DNA from: Gamarada debralockiae
Taxonomy: Eukaryota; Ascomycota; Leotiomycetes; Helotiales; Hyphodiscaceae
DNA length: 46,896 bases
NCBI GenBank assembly: GCA_002803225.1
Contig: NXFV01000044.1
Location: forward strand, 1-46,896
Reading direction: 5' to 3'
The position numbers and the translations under genes were made by a program. The notes under the pieces are model-generated. The model did no database searches. It worked only from the letters and a program-made list of their open reading frames with translations, and had not been told where the DNA came from. Position 1 is the stretch's first letter; every line of letters begins with the position of its first letter. Shown one piece after another: positions 11,351-21,691 of this stretch.

Positions 11351-13096
11351 ATGGCTGCGAACGATTACTACAATCCTACGTCGCGGCAGAACCAAACGCC
11401 TCAACCATACTACCAAAGCTACAACCCCCAGCAACCTCCGTTACAGTCGTTACCCTCATATCACTCGCAAGCTCCTTCACGAGCTCCCTCTGCCCCGTCG
11501 CCAGTCTCGCCATTCGAGGCTCCTTTTGACGATCATGTATACCCGATGGGCGCATTAGATGGGCAACACGGGATGGATAGTCAGAGTACACTGGGGCAAG
11601 ATTCGAGATACTATGGGCAAGGAGGTGGTGGGAGACAAGGTTCTACAGCATCATTTCGAGACGACATCCCTTTGCAGGATCATCCAGGAGCTCAGCCGAA
11701 GAGTAATATTGATACAAACGACCATGTTTACGATGCTGGAGATCCAAATGTGCCACTGCATTTGATGGAGGAGGCTAGGCCTAAGCGGAGGAGTAGAATG
11801 GATTTCATCACGAAACCGAAAGGCAGGATTCCATGGGTGACCTACGTCCTGACCACTGTTCAGGTGGCAGTCTTTATTGCAGAGATTGCGAAGAACGGTA
11901 TGTGTACCCGCGCAGCTCTCCTCGGCATAGCTAACTTCAGCAGCCACCTTGACAGGATCCCCCATCGAAATCCATCCTCAATTCAACCCTATGATCGGTC
12001 CCTCACCCTACGTCCAAATCAACATGGGAGGTCGGTACATGCCATGCATGCACAATGTAGTTGGAATCCAAGATTCCACGATTGAAATTGGCTGGAACTG
12101 TCCCAACTCAACAAGCAATGGAGTCGGACCATGTACGCTCTCTGAGCTCTGTGGCTTCAACGGTGTCCCCAACCCGAACTACGACGGCAATATCAACCAG
12201 AAACCAGAGCCCAATCAATGGTTCCGATTTATTATTCCCATATTCTTGCACGCCGGAATCATCCACATCGGTTTCAACATGCTCCTCCAAATGACCCTCG
12301 GTCGCGAGATGGAAATCGCTATAGGACCCATTCGATACTTCCTCGTCTACATATCAAGTGGCATATTTGGGTTCGTGCTAGGAGGGAACTTCGCAGCTAC
12401 GGGAATCGTTTCTACCGGAGCATCAGGCTGCCTCTTCGGCATTGTCGCGCTTACGCTTCTCGATCTTCTTTATACCTGGCGTGAGCGTGTGAGTCCCTGG
12501 AAGGACTTTGCATTCATCGCTCTCGACGTTGTCATCTCCTTCGTTCTCGGCCTTCTCCCCGGTCTAGACAACTTCTCGCATATTGGTGGTTTCCTCATGG
12601 GCTTAACCCTTGGTATCTGCATTCTGCACTCGCCGAACTCGCTGCGCGCACGCATCAACCAAGACGAGCCGCCGTACACACCAGTCAGCCAAATCAAGGC
12701 CAGCAATGGCGATCAACCCAACGCAGGCGCCACGGGATTTGTCAAGAACCCAGTGGGCTTCTTCCAGGGACGGAGGGGAGCTTGGTGGGCTTGGTGGCTT
12801 GTGAGAGCTGCGAGTCTGGCGGCTGTGTTCATTATCTTTATTTTGTTGTTAAACAACTTTTATGTGTATCGGAAGACTTGCTCTTGGTGCAAGTATCTGA
12901 GTTGTATCGTAAGTTCCCCTTCCTCTACCTGCTCCTTACCCCTTCTGATATCAGCTGCTAATAATGTATGTGGCAGAACGTCAACAATTGGTGCAACCAG
13001 GGCAACATTGCCACGTCTATAACGACTACAAACACGACATCGAAGAGGAGCGTTTTCGATAGCTGGGATGCAATGGCGCAGCTATTGGAGGGATAG
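11351..13096 (+). CDS. Rhomboid-family intramembrane serine protease
   Basis: Three exons (11351-11897, 11956-12908, 12977-13096) give 539 residues; introns are 58 and 68 nt, GT-AG. Residues 1-160 form a cytosolic Pro/Gln/Ser/Tyr-rich disordered tail. A first TM follows at about 165-182, then a luminal Cys-containing loop, then the rhomboid core. The core shows HAGIIHIGFNML (His286, Asn290), the nucleophile in STGASG (Ser339) and the catalytic His in FSHIGG (His391), so the Ser-His dyad is complete. A further TM at about 465-485 and a short Cys-containing tail follow. This architecture matches the large fungal rhomboids of the secretory pathway, some of which (RbdB-type) act in SREBP processing; assignment to that subgroup is inference. 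Confidence 0.95.
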
Positions 13097-13430
13097 ACAA
13101 GACAGACGTTGATGAACTGTCCTCTACTATTGATGGAGAAGCACCAGTCTTTTTGTTTTGCATAGCGATGGCGTTTGACATACCTACCACGTACCTACCC
13201 CAAAGAATGTGTTGAATGGGAACACAGTTATATGGCATTACGTGGGCAATATACTCTATGATAATGTAATTTGCTATGGCTTTCCTGCAGTGCTGTCTCA
13301 TTTGAAAGTCTTCATCTCGCTCTTCTGATAATCTAAGCCCAAAGGAGTTTTTATCTCGAGATAGGACCTCCTACTGCTAACAGGTCTTTTATTGTTGATA
13401 GTGCATTCATTGTTAACAGATTTACTGTCG
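13097..13430. other. Rhomboid 3' region
   Basis: About 330 bp with no recognised feature; it includes the probable rhomboid 3' UTR and AT-rich sequence. Confidence 0.4.
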
Positions 13431-13583
13431 TCATTTTTCTGTACCTGAGTCTTCGCCGATCAGCACTTCAATCGAAAGTATCTCTCCTTCCCCTTTCGTC
13501 CGTCTTTCTCGCAGCACTGCGAGCAGAGACGGAATCTGTGACATTGCTGTCATGGCCAGGACCCATCGGCGACCAGAAGACAT
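13431..13583 (-). CDS. Small ORF (50 aa) behind a TATA box
   Basis: A minus-strand ATG at 13583 opens 50 codons (it begins MSSGRRWVLAMTAMSQIPSL) ending at 13431. It is too short to trust by length, and I recognise no family. What favours it is a strong TATA-like sequence on the same strand about 40 bp upstream (ttatatata, near 13624-13633), followed further upstream by a palindrome-like pair of TGAATCGT / ACGATTCA sites. The start is hydrophobic and the end polar and charged. It may be a small stress or development gene, or chance. Confidence 0.3.
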   Translation of the reverse strand: MSSGRRWVLAMTAMSQIPSLLAVLRERRTKGEGEILSIEVLIGEDSGTEK

Positions 13584-13623
13584 TTTGTTATTTGGTTACC
13601 CTCTTGTTGTAGAAGAGCTTGGG

Positions 13624-13731
13624 TATATATAAGAGAGTTGAAGAATGGGCTCGTCCCCAGACGAGGTCGGACGATTCATCCACTTAGGCATTCTGGTGAA
13701 TTGCTGAATCGTTCAAATGATTTGCACGATT
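13624..13731 (-). promoter_or_regulatory. TATA box and inverted TGAATCGT motif
   Basis: TATATATAA-like sequence lies about 40 bp upstream of the small minus-strand ORF. At 13703-13731 TGAATCGT and its reverse complement ACGATTCA flank a 13-bp spacer. Such inverted 8-mers can be dimeric factor sites or a small hairpin. The role is inferred only. Confidence 0.3.
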
Positions 13732-14007
13732 CAGATAGAGTGAATTCAGCAATGCAATCCACCATATAGTGCTTCAACAGAAAACCTAAATAACGAGGTC
13801 TTCACTAGTAGTCTTTCTTGTGCCTAATAAAAATCTATGTTCCGTATTCCCGTATGCTGAGTCTCCAATTACTTGTTTGTCTCGCCCGCCAGCCTTCCGA
13901 CTAAAAAATTCCCAGCCTCGCGCCACTTAGCGACCTCGACTCCAAATTTATTTTTTCGAGCACCTCGAACTTCAACAGCTCCGCAAAACAAAAACGCACC
14001 CCTCAAA

Positions 14008-15266
14008 ATGGGAAGAGAGAAGCCCAATACTACCGCCGAGAAGGCCAAAAAGCCCAAGACCGAAATCCAGCGAAAGCGCGAAGAACGACGAGCCAAAAAA
14101 AACCTCCCAAGACCAGCCCCTCTTCCTTCTACTAAACCTTCGATCCCCAAAGAGAAGAAAGACGTCAAACCCAAACCAAAGCCACAGAATCCTGGATTTA
14201 CAAAATGGGCCGCATTGTTCAAGAGAGAGTTAACGGTGATCGAGACACATATAAAACATTCGGAGCGATTCAGGCAACATTGGCGCGCGGAGATCGACAA
14301 GATGGAGGAGGCGGAGCGGAAGAAGTGGGAGAGTGGTGAGGTTGGTAATTATGTTAGGCTTCTGGCCATGATGGATAGGAGTAGGGAGATTCTCGCCATG
14401 GCTAGGGAGCAGAATGCTTGGATTGTATGTGCATCCTCTATTGGTCGGATATGATTTGTGGATGGCTGCTAATTTTGTGTGCGCAGGTACCCCCCAAGAA
14501 GCTTGGTCTGAATAAAAGCGGTTTGGGAATGAAGGGATTTGTTCTGGGAGCGAGTACTGCGGAGAAGTCGAAGACAGATGGAACAAATGGCAATGTTGAT
14601 CCAAGCTCGAACGAGGAACCTGATTCCATAGATACAGATGAAGAGGTTGAGGCAGAGGAATCAAGAGATGCTACGCCAGCCGAATTCATACCGCTCAATA
14701 TCAGGAAGGAGGTGCCACAAACCTCGAAGAAGAATACTGCGGATAAGGGAGAAGATAAAGGTACGAAGGAACCGGTCGAACCAAATCCCTACTTCATGGT
14801 CGACACGGATCCGACACCTGTTGATCTGAACTCCACATTGAAGAAGAGTAAGAAGCGGGCCAAGGAAGATGATGGCGAGGAACGCAAGACGGCAAAGAAA
14901 TCAAAGAAAGAGAAGGCTGCCGTCCTTGCGCCCACGCCCACACCCGAACCCGAACCCGAATCCGAACCTACCTCTGCATCCAAGCCCAAACCTAAATCCT
15001 CCAAAATTGATTTCTCTGCGATTGAAACCCAACTCCAGGCTGAGATTGAAGCAGGCACGAAAGCTAAAGAAGAGCGGGAGAGAGCCAAGGCTGAGGCGAA
15101 GCTAGCGAAGAAGGAAAAGAAGAGAAAGCGGATGTCTGAGGGTGATTCGGAGAAGAATGTTAAGAAGGCGAAGAAGGACAAGAAGAAGCGGAAGGTTGAG
15201 TATAGTGGTGATGAGGATGTGCTGTTGGATGAGGGAGTCAAGAAGAAGCATAAAGCTGCCGCATAG
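14008..15266 (+). CDS. Lysine-rich coiled protein, probably nucleolar
   Basis: Two exons (14008-14424 and 14487-15266, 62-nt intron) encode 398 residues. The ATG at 14008 (aaaATGGGA) is the first ATG of the frame and has a good context. Residues 1-60 are basic and Pro-rich. Residues about 65-139 form a charged helical segment (FKRELTVIETHIKHSERFRQ...), the most protein-like part. After an acidic Ser/Asp/Glu stretch comes a PEPEPESEP low-complexity run (about 310-320), then long Lys/Glu coiled-coil sequence and a tail with KKAKKDKKKRK-type nuclear or nucleolar signals. I do not recognise the family; composition resembles ribosome-biogenesis or chromatin-associated proteins. Confidence 0.8.
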
Positions 15267-16208
15267 CTGTGTGCTCTTTGTTTTCTCTTGTTTCGTTGCT
15301 GGATTCTATGATACCACGGCTTTCTTATGTTAATATGGATAGAGTTGCATTAATGATTTCCAAAATGGGCGGATGGCTTGACTTTGTATTGACATGGCTG
15401 GAGTTACACTGCTGATGGCAAAAGTTATACTTTCTCTATAAATCCTGCTGTCAACTTGTTCGTCGATTCTGTCATGGTCCCTACTTATTGGCTGAGCTCC
15501 AATATCCTCAACCACTTATGCTGTCTAAGGCAGTCACAATACCATCCCATTATCTCTATCTCCCACGGAAGCCCATTTGGTGTGATGACAGAATTAGCGT
15601 CTGACTAAATTACTTGGCCCCTCCTTTCTCACTCACAGCCCACAATTTAACAACCATGGGAAATAACTAGCTCAAGAAGTTTTTGTTGTACATCGCAGTT
15701 TTCTTAGTCGTTCAAATATCATAGATCCATGGTTCTTCATGTCTTTCAGAGTTTGAGAAGTGTTCCACTTTTCTGCTCTAGCATAAAGGTTGAAGGCAAA
15801 CTGTGACGATGATGGTAGGATTTGAAACGGTTTACGTCTCTGGCTGCTGCTTTCTGATATTTGCCTCTAAGCATAGCAATCGATGCTGAGGGAGCTGCTT
15901 CTGCTCGAGATCTCCAGTATTTAAAAAGAAACCACCTTATAATCGATCTCAACATGCTATTTCGCGGTTTCGCTTCGTATTTTCGTGAATGTTTCGAGAG
16001 CTGAGAGTATTCTTACAAAATTCCAATGATATCCCAAAACTCCTCGAAATGCGTAGACCTACATTGACGCCAGTACAGTCCTTGCTCCCAAAACATATCC
16101 CAAGGAGATTCTCCGTGCAGTCTCGCAGTCTCATCACAGATACGAGTATCTCCCAAAGCCTCATTTTTGTGTCGAGGGTGGAAATCCATCGGAACCGCGT
16201 TCACCGCT
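15267..16208. other. Convergent intergenic region, nothing recognised
   Basis: These 940 bp lie between the 3' ends of the lysine-rich gene (+) and the two-TM gene (-). Short frames on both strands lack domains or consistent starts. No repeat was recognised. Confidence 0.5.
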
Positions 16209-16913
16209 TCATTTCTTCGTCGAATCCGCCGAGCTTTCTTTCCGCTCCTTCACAACCTTCTCATCCTTCTCCTTAACATCCTCAACCTTATCCTTCCCCC
16301 AATTCCACACCTCCCAAATCTGGTCCATAATCAACCCACCATAGCCCTTCCCCTCCTCCAAAGCTTCCCGTTCCCTCTGATCCCTCTTGGCCTTCCAATC
16401 ATCTCCCTCTCCGCCCATCCAAACCCTGCCTATTATTCCCCTCTCCTTCTTCTCCTTTTCCCTCGTTTGTTTCCTCCTCACCTCCTCCAGCACTCCCCTC
16501 TCTTCCTTCTTCTTCTCCACCTCCTCCACATCAGGCACATTCGCATAAACACTCTGCATCCTCTCCCTCCGTTCCCTCTCCTCTCTCAACCTAACCTGCA
16601 TAATCTTCGCCTTCTCCGGCAACGACCCCTCACCCATACTCTGTATAGCCTGCATTCTCGCCTTACACCTCGCCACAAAACTACGTCCTGTGTATTCGTA
16701 GGCCAGTTGGTTACCGCCGAGAAATGTGCCCGTCATGAGAAGGCCGGTGTAGATATCGAATTTTCGTGGGGGAAGAGCCATTATCAGCGGGCAGACTATG
16801 AGGGCGGCGAGTGAGACGTTGTGGACTAGTTTTGCGCGGGATTCATCGTCCATCGTACTTGAGGACGGAGAAGGAGAGGGAGGGTTTGGAGGTTGAGAAG
16901 TCGGTGTTGCCAT
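16209..16913 (-). CDS. Conserved fungal two-TM protein
   Basis: A single exon encodes 234 residues. The N-terminus is Pro/Ser-rich, followed by DDESRAKLVHNVSLAALIV; two hydrophobic segments (about 33-47 and 55-70) are linked by PPRKFDIYTG. The rest is a long charged helix (Arg/Glu/Lys, about 85-175), then a Trp-containing segment (WEVWNWGKDKVEDV) and a basic end. The PPRK-x-D-x-YT turn between two TMs is typical of a widespread ascomycete family that databases often label rhomboid family membrane protein; no rhomboid catalytic motif is present here, so that label should not be taken as function. A mitochondrial or ER membrane location is possible but not shown. Confidence 0.85.
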   Translation of the reverse strand: MATPTSQPPNPPSPSPSSSTMDDESRAKLVHNVSLAALIVCPLIMALPPRKFDIYTGLLMTGTFLGGNQLAYEYTGRSFVARCKARMQAIQSMGEGSLPEKAKIMQVRLREERERRERMQSVYANVPDVEEVEKKKEERGVLEEVRRKQTREKEKKERGIIGRVWMGGEGDDWKAKRDQREREALEEGKGYGGLIMDQIWEVWNWGKDKVEDVKEKDEKVVKERKESSADSTKK

Positions 16914-17161
16914 TTTGTAGAGGCTTGGGAACGGATTTGATGGTTCGGGGGATTCGGGGATGGTTAGAGATGTGTACTATTGAAGCCTCATGTCGTGTTG
17001 TTGATCAATTGAAAATCGTTCGAATAATCATGACCTTCCAGAGCTTCAGAAGCCCAGCAAAAATATCAGACCAGCTATCCGAAGTCCGCCCGCAATCCGC
17101 ACCTTGCTGACTAAAATTTCTATGGATCTAATAGGTGAAGATAAGGAAAACTTTGAGCATT

Positions 17162-17266
17162 GTCGAGTTGCCAGAGTGGTTAATGGGTATGACTCGAACT
17201 ATCTCTTTGAGATAAATTAGATATCATATGGTTTCGGCCGCGTAGGTTCAAATCCTGCACTCGACG
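17162..17266 (+). tRNA. tRNA-Ser(CGA) with intron
   Basis: The acceptor stem GTCGAGT/ACTCGAC closes with discriminator G (17266), as in serine tRNAs. The anticodon arm is TATGA-CTCGAA...A-TCATA, with anticodon CGA at 17195-17197. A 24-nt intron (17199-17222) sits one base 3' of the anticodon, the canonical eukaryotic position. A long variable arm (TGGTTTCGGCCGC) marks a class II tRNA, and the T arm is GTAGG-TTCAAAT-CCTGC. A T-run (attttcttttt, 17268-17278) supplies the RNA polymerase III terminator. It reads UCG codons. The CCA end is not encoded, as expected. Confidence 0.93.
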
Positions 17267-17267
17267 A

Positions 17268-17278
17268 TTTTCTTTTTG
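17268..17278 (+). terminator. Pol III T-run terminator
   Basis: TTTT and TTTTT runs directly follow the tRNA discriminator base, the standard RNA polymerase III stop signal. Confidence 0.8.
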
Positions 17279-17591
17279 CCTTTTTGTTTAGTAGTTGTTT
17301 TTTATCTTGCTTGGATGGGAAGATGGGCTATTTTTTGGCGATTCGGGTGAATTTTTAGTGGGTTCGGAGTCTAGCGAACCTAAACGAGAACACCGAACTC
17401 TCCTTTCCCACAAATACGATTCACGAAGTTTCCTTTCTTAGCCAAAGTTGTCGAGCTACCTTAGCAGTGTCTAAGCTCATGGGAAAGAAGGGGTGTATGA
17501 TTCTCTAATACGCCGATCGATTGATTTGCAACCGTGCAGATCAGTCCGCGACCTTTTTCGCCCAACTTGAACTGCGAAATATGCGTGCCTA

Positions 17592-18615
17592 CTACGAGGC
17601 AGAAAACTGCTCCAATTGCTTCTCCGTCCAATCCCATAACTCTTCCATAAGCTTCTCATCTCTCGGCATCTTGCTGTCCTTACCTGTAACACCAACTGGT
17701 TCATAATACGTTCCACTGACAACTTCTTCCTTCTTGGCCGTCGCAGCCCAAATTTGAGTCTTTGCTCCATCCTCGGTAGATTCCCAGCCCGATCCTGTAA
17801 GAAAAGTCCGAACTTTGGCAACACGAGTGTAGTTCCACCAAAAGATGCGCCAGTAGAGTGAGTCACGGAGAACTGCGTTGTTATGGATGTTCGTATCCAC
17901 GAGTCTAGGGTGCACACTGACAGTTTTGATGGCTGGGTACTTTCTTGCAAGCGAGTGGGCGTAGAGTATGTTCGCCAATATGCTTTGTCCATATCGCACG
18001 CAAAACTGCAAGTGAGACTGAGTGGTCTTTAAGTCCTTGAATATGATTCTCTGCTTTGGCGCATTTCGATGGCCCGAGAAACTCAGGCTGATGATACGCA
18101 CATCGGAGCTGGGTTCCTCGGCGGTTTTGAGGAGGTTTGGAAGGAAAAGCTTGATCAAGAGAGCATGGCCAAGGTGATTCGTTCCAAACATTTTTTCGTA
18201 TCCATCAACAGTGAGTTCGGGATGGGTCCAGTTGATGCCAGCGTTGCATATAAGGATGTCCAAACGGGAGGATCGCGAGTTAAACTCCTTAGCAGCGTTC
18301 TTGACGCTGGAAAGTGAAGAGAGATCGCATTCGATGAAGCTAACTTTGGCATTTGGAGAGACTGTCTTGATTTCGTAGATGGCAACCATAGCTTTTTCGG
18401 CATTGCGACAAAACAGATAGAGGTGCTCTGGATTTTGCTTTGCAAGCGCGATGCAGGAAGCTTTGCCCAGGCCGGCGTTCGCTACATTTGTCAGCTGAAT
18501 GATCTGTTGAAGGTGCACTTATAGTCGACTCACCTCCCGTGACAATTATGACTCTTCCAGAAAGCTCAGGGATATCTACGTCGGGATTGAACTTCTTTGA
18601 GGTGTTAGGCCCCAT
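17592..18615 (-). CDS. Short-chain dehydrogenase with altered active site
   Basis: Two exons (18615-18534 and 18481-17592, 52-nt intron) encode 323 residues of a classical SDR similar to retinol-dehydrogenase or WW-oxidoreductase-like fungal enzymes. Splicing restores the cofactor motif TGANAGLG (26-33). D80 of ECDLSSLSS lies where the adenine pocket is formed, and NAG is at 107-109. Ser candidates stand in ISLSFSGH (158-165). The catalytic Tyr is Y191 in YGQSILAN. The family has YxxxK; here position 195 is Ile (codon ATA), so the Lys that lowers the Tyr pKa is missing. The rest of the protein is intact, including a C-terminal Trp-rich segment. It may be catalytically dead, altered, or a recent mutant. 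The substrate is unknown. Confidence 0.9.
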
Positions 18616-19570
18616 TTTTGTTAGACTTTCGCGAATGCAGATTTTAAAGAGGATCGAGAGTGGGGTGCAAACAATGCATCAAGTACTCTGTTTTCGAGGC
18701 TGTTGATTCTCGAAAGCAAAAATGCCTGATTGCGGGAGCTCGTACTTTGTCCCAGGAATATACCCTGTCCAATAAACGAGTCGACCGACGAGACAACAGG
18801 TCCCGGAATCTGACAGTAAGCAAGGCTTGCAGGACGTGCTTGTGAATGCGACACTTGATCACAGAACTATAAGCCAGACTTTCTTAGATAAATAGTTACA
18901 GAGATTGAATGCTGGCTCGCTTGCGAAGGTACCGATTCCACCTAGCCCATCGGCCGAGAAGGGGTCGCCGCCATCTACGAAGCGAACCTGAGCTTGCAGC
19001 AGGGAAAGGATTCCGCTCCCCCAAAAGCGCCACATGATACTGTGGACTTGAAAACCCTTAAGAGCCTGTCATCTCAATGAAGCTGCCTTGGTGACGAAAT
19101 CCATTCGAAATCAAAGTCTGAATTTAGGAAACGTCACATGAACAAGAATCAGTGTTGCCGAGCCGTCCTTGTGCGAGAACAACAATTATGACTAGCGATA
19201 TACAAAGAACAATGATGTGGTTCTTTATAAGAGACAGAAACCTCAAATCGACACTTCTACACACGCGTCAATTTGAGTTCCAGCGAAATTCAAAGCCCTG
19301 TTTAACATCGCCCAACTCCGAAGCAAATGGTTTCATTTCCGACACAATGATTTAGAGGAACAATTCTGAATCGAAGGCAATTGCTGCATGATGCGAAGGA
19401 AAGGAAGTCTTGGAATAACACATTTGCTGAGCGGCAGAGATCAAGATAGTGCCGCAAATTTGGACTGGGGTACGAAGGTCTTCAGAGTCAATCTTTGGTA
19501 TGTTATGAAGGGATCGGGTTTATTAAACATTATCGCTCCCAAGGACTACTTGAGGAAGCATTATAAAATA
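18616..19570. other. Intergenic, nothing recognised
   Basis: These 955 bp lie between the SDR start and the GT32 stop. They hold the SDR promoter and GT32 3' UTR; no frame has a recognisable domain. Confidence 0.5.
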
Positions 19571-20682
19571 TTAAGGGAACTGTTCTGATATATACTCAGA
19601 ATCCAACTTCTCCTTCCACGTCGCAGTATACTTTGATCGTGGTGTAAGACAGCGTATCGCAACCCACCAAAGAATTCCAAGTCCACCTACAACCCCAAAT
19701 GCGATCAAGATCAAGTGATCTCCAATCCACATGAACATGCAATTATCCCAATTCCTCCAGCTGCCACCGCGGGCCTCGGTGAAGAAGATCCAGGGCTCGG
19801 TGCCGGGACGATTGTCCATCATGATTCGATGCAACCGGTACTCCTCCGTGACTGAGTAGTGGTACTTTTGCCATATCGCAGTCTCGAACCATTGACCACT
19901 TGCATAGCTGATTGTGAGGTATGGAAAGATGTAGTTGTAGTTATATGGGATGAGAGACTCCGTGAGCAACTTCCAGAATGGGTGGCTGGGCTCAGAGCCA
20001 AAGATGTTGTTGCTCAGTGCACCTCGGCCACCATCGGTAGTCCATGTTGGGTAGTAGAGTAGAGGGGCGAGGTCTTCGAGGCATCCCTAGAGACTTGTTA
20101 GCATGGGGCAGATAGCGCAAAGGCAGAGGAACAGGAAAGTGGTGACACGATGTCACGTGATAAAGAAGGAAGGGTATGCACATTGTCTAGATCAAGATAG
20201 ATTCCACCGTAGTGGAGAAGCAAAAAGTAACGTATCGTGTCAACTCTTTGAATAGGGAATTGATACCCGTCATAAGTACTCAGGAACCAAGGGTAGTTGG
20301 CTGATATAAAATCCCGTGACGTCGCTTCTGTCCATAACTGGAGTCGAATCAGCATTCTTGCTGTGAAACATGGGTCATGGGTTGGCACTTTGTATTCCCA
20401 CTCTTGATTCAAACTAATGCATGTCTGCCGCAGCTCATCCCAATCAAGAGGCATCGACTTATTGCGCCAATCATGAAAAACCTGATGGATGATTTTCGGA
20501 ATGTACTGTGGTCTCGCTTCTGGCGTTGCTGCAGAATGCGCCAAAGCCACTTCGCGCTGCGTGATAGCTACCCCAGAATGCTCGAAGAACAGCTGTATGA
20601 AAGCGTACAAACGAGACGAGATGAAGATAAGTGCCAGCAGTACGAGAATAAGGAGAATACTGATTCGTGATCGCATTTGCAT
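19571..20682 (-). CDS. GT32 glycosyltransferase, MIPC synthase-like (SUR1/CSH1 type)
   Basis: Two exons (20682-20182 and 20086-19571, 95-nt intron) encode 338 residues. Residues about 7-27 form an N-terminal signal anchor (type II, Golgi). IPKIIHQVFHDW (about 62-73) is the typical start of the DXD-sugar-binding domain, and the motif GGIYLDLDNGC (159-169) contains the metal and nucleotide-sugar-binding DLD at 164-166. The C-terminal GGSWRNWD is followed by one long hydrophobic stretch (WIGDHLILIAFGVVGGLGIL), as in mannosyl-inositolphosphoceramide synthases, which transfer mannose to IPC. The family is clear; the exact acceptor is inference, and OCH1-related enzymes are the alternative. The intron splits the DXD motif from NGC. 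With the SPT subunit it suggests sphingolipid synthesis, though the genes are not adjacent. Confidence 0.87.
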
Positions 20683-21691
20683 CGCAAAATGCTTGGGCCG
20701 AGGAATAGAGAAGATTTTGGAGTTCCGCTAGTTTGCAACAGTGAAGTTCCCTCACAAGCTCACTACTTTATGGATAAATACCAGTAGCATGTGCATCAAG
20801 CCATCAACGAGGAAGGCCACTCGACCTTGAAGGGTGTCGTCGGCGACGCAGAGATGGTCATCGGAGGTTTGCTACGCGGCCAGTGACATTGGAGGACGTA
20901 AACACGGGTAATAAGAGATGTCACTGAGATAAAGTTAAGCCTAGTGCGCCTATGCCACGCAGGTCCCGTGGCAGTTAAGCGATTCATTAAGGTGGGCTGG
21001 TCCAGTATTGAATAGGTTAGCGCCTGTAACTCTTGCAGCAAAGCTCAATTTAAGCCCCATAAATCCTGTGCGGCCGCACCAGATTTCTGGCGGTCAGAAG
21101 CGTCAACCTTGGTTAAGCACCCTAGCGAAATGTTTAATCCTACCACCAGCGCATCACAGGACATGCCTCTATCCATCCAACTGCCGTTGACACCTCTCCA
21201 CTGAGTGGTGTGGGCTGTGCGAGTAATGAGAAATTAAACATTATTGCCACGTGAATCACTCAGATCACGAATGCAGCCATTTGGCGTTGTAAGACCCTCA
21301 AGCGTTGGTGTTTATCACAAATGGTGTTGGGCCAGTAAAAAGCTTTGGCGAACCCCACGGGCTTTGCTTTTGGAACAAGACATCACCATTTTATTCAGGA
21401 TGTCGCTGTAGTGACTGCGCAAATAGGCCCAAAAAATTTGATGAAGTTCTCAAATTCGATCAGAAGACCCTTTTTCAGCTAGCATGTCACGAGCATGTCA
21501 CTGCGTCGACGCCGCCTCGTGCGATTCGCGGTGCTGGTGCCCCGGCTGCCGTCCACGATGATGTCCTCCGCACATGGGGGATCTTCTCAGGAAATTTATT
21601 TGCTTTTCATTTTCTCACAAAGTTTACTTTCTGCGATTCTTAGATTTCTGAAGTTTTCCCTCAACCTCAATATCAATCAAAGATATCACCA
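20683..21691. other. Promoter region of two divergent glycosyltransferases
   Basis: About 1 kb separates the GT32 (-) and GT2 (+) starts. The 250 bp before the GT2 ATG at 21692 are C/T-rich, as in fungal 5' UTRs. Short frames (for example 21305-21643) show no domain. Confidence 0.5.

Noticed and set aside
13873..14007. Longer start for the lysine-rich protein
   Set aside because: The upstream 45 codons begin with TTG, not ATG; the first ATG is at 14008 and has a good context.
16167..16814. 215-codon plus-strand frame rich in Leu, Pro and Ser
   Set aside because: It is the antisense of the two-TM protein's charged helix, where GAG/AAG codons read as CTC/CTT; composition alone explains it.
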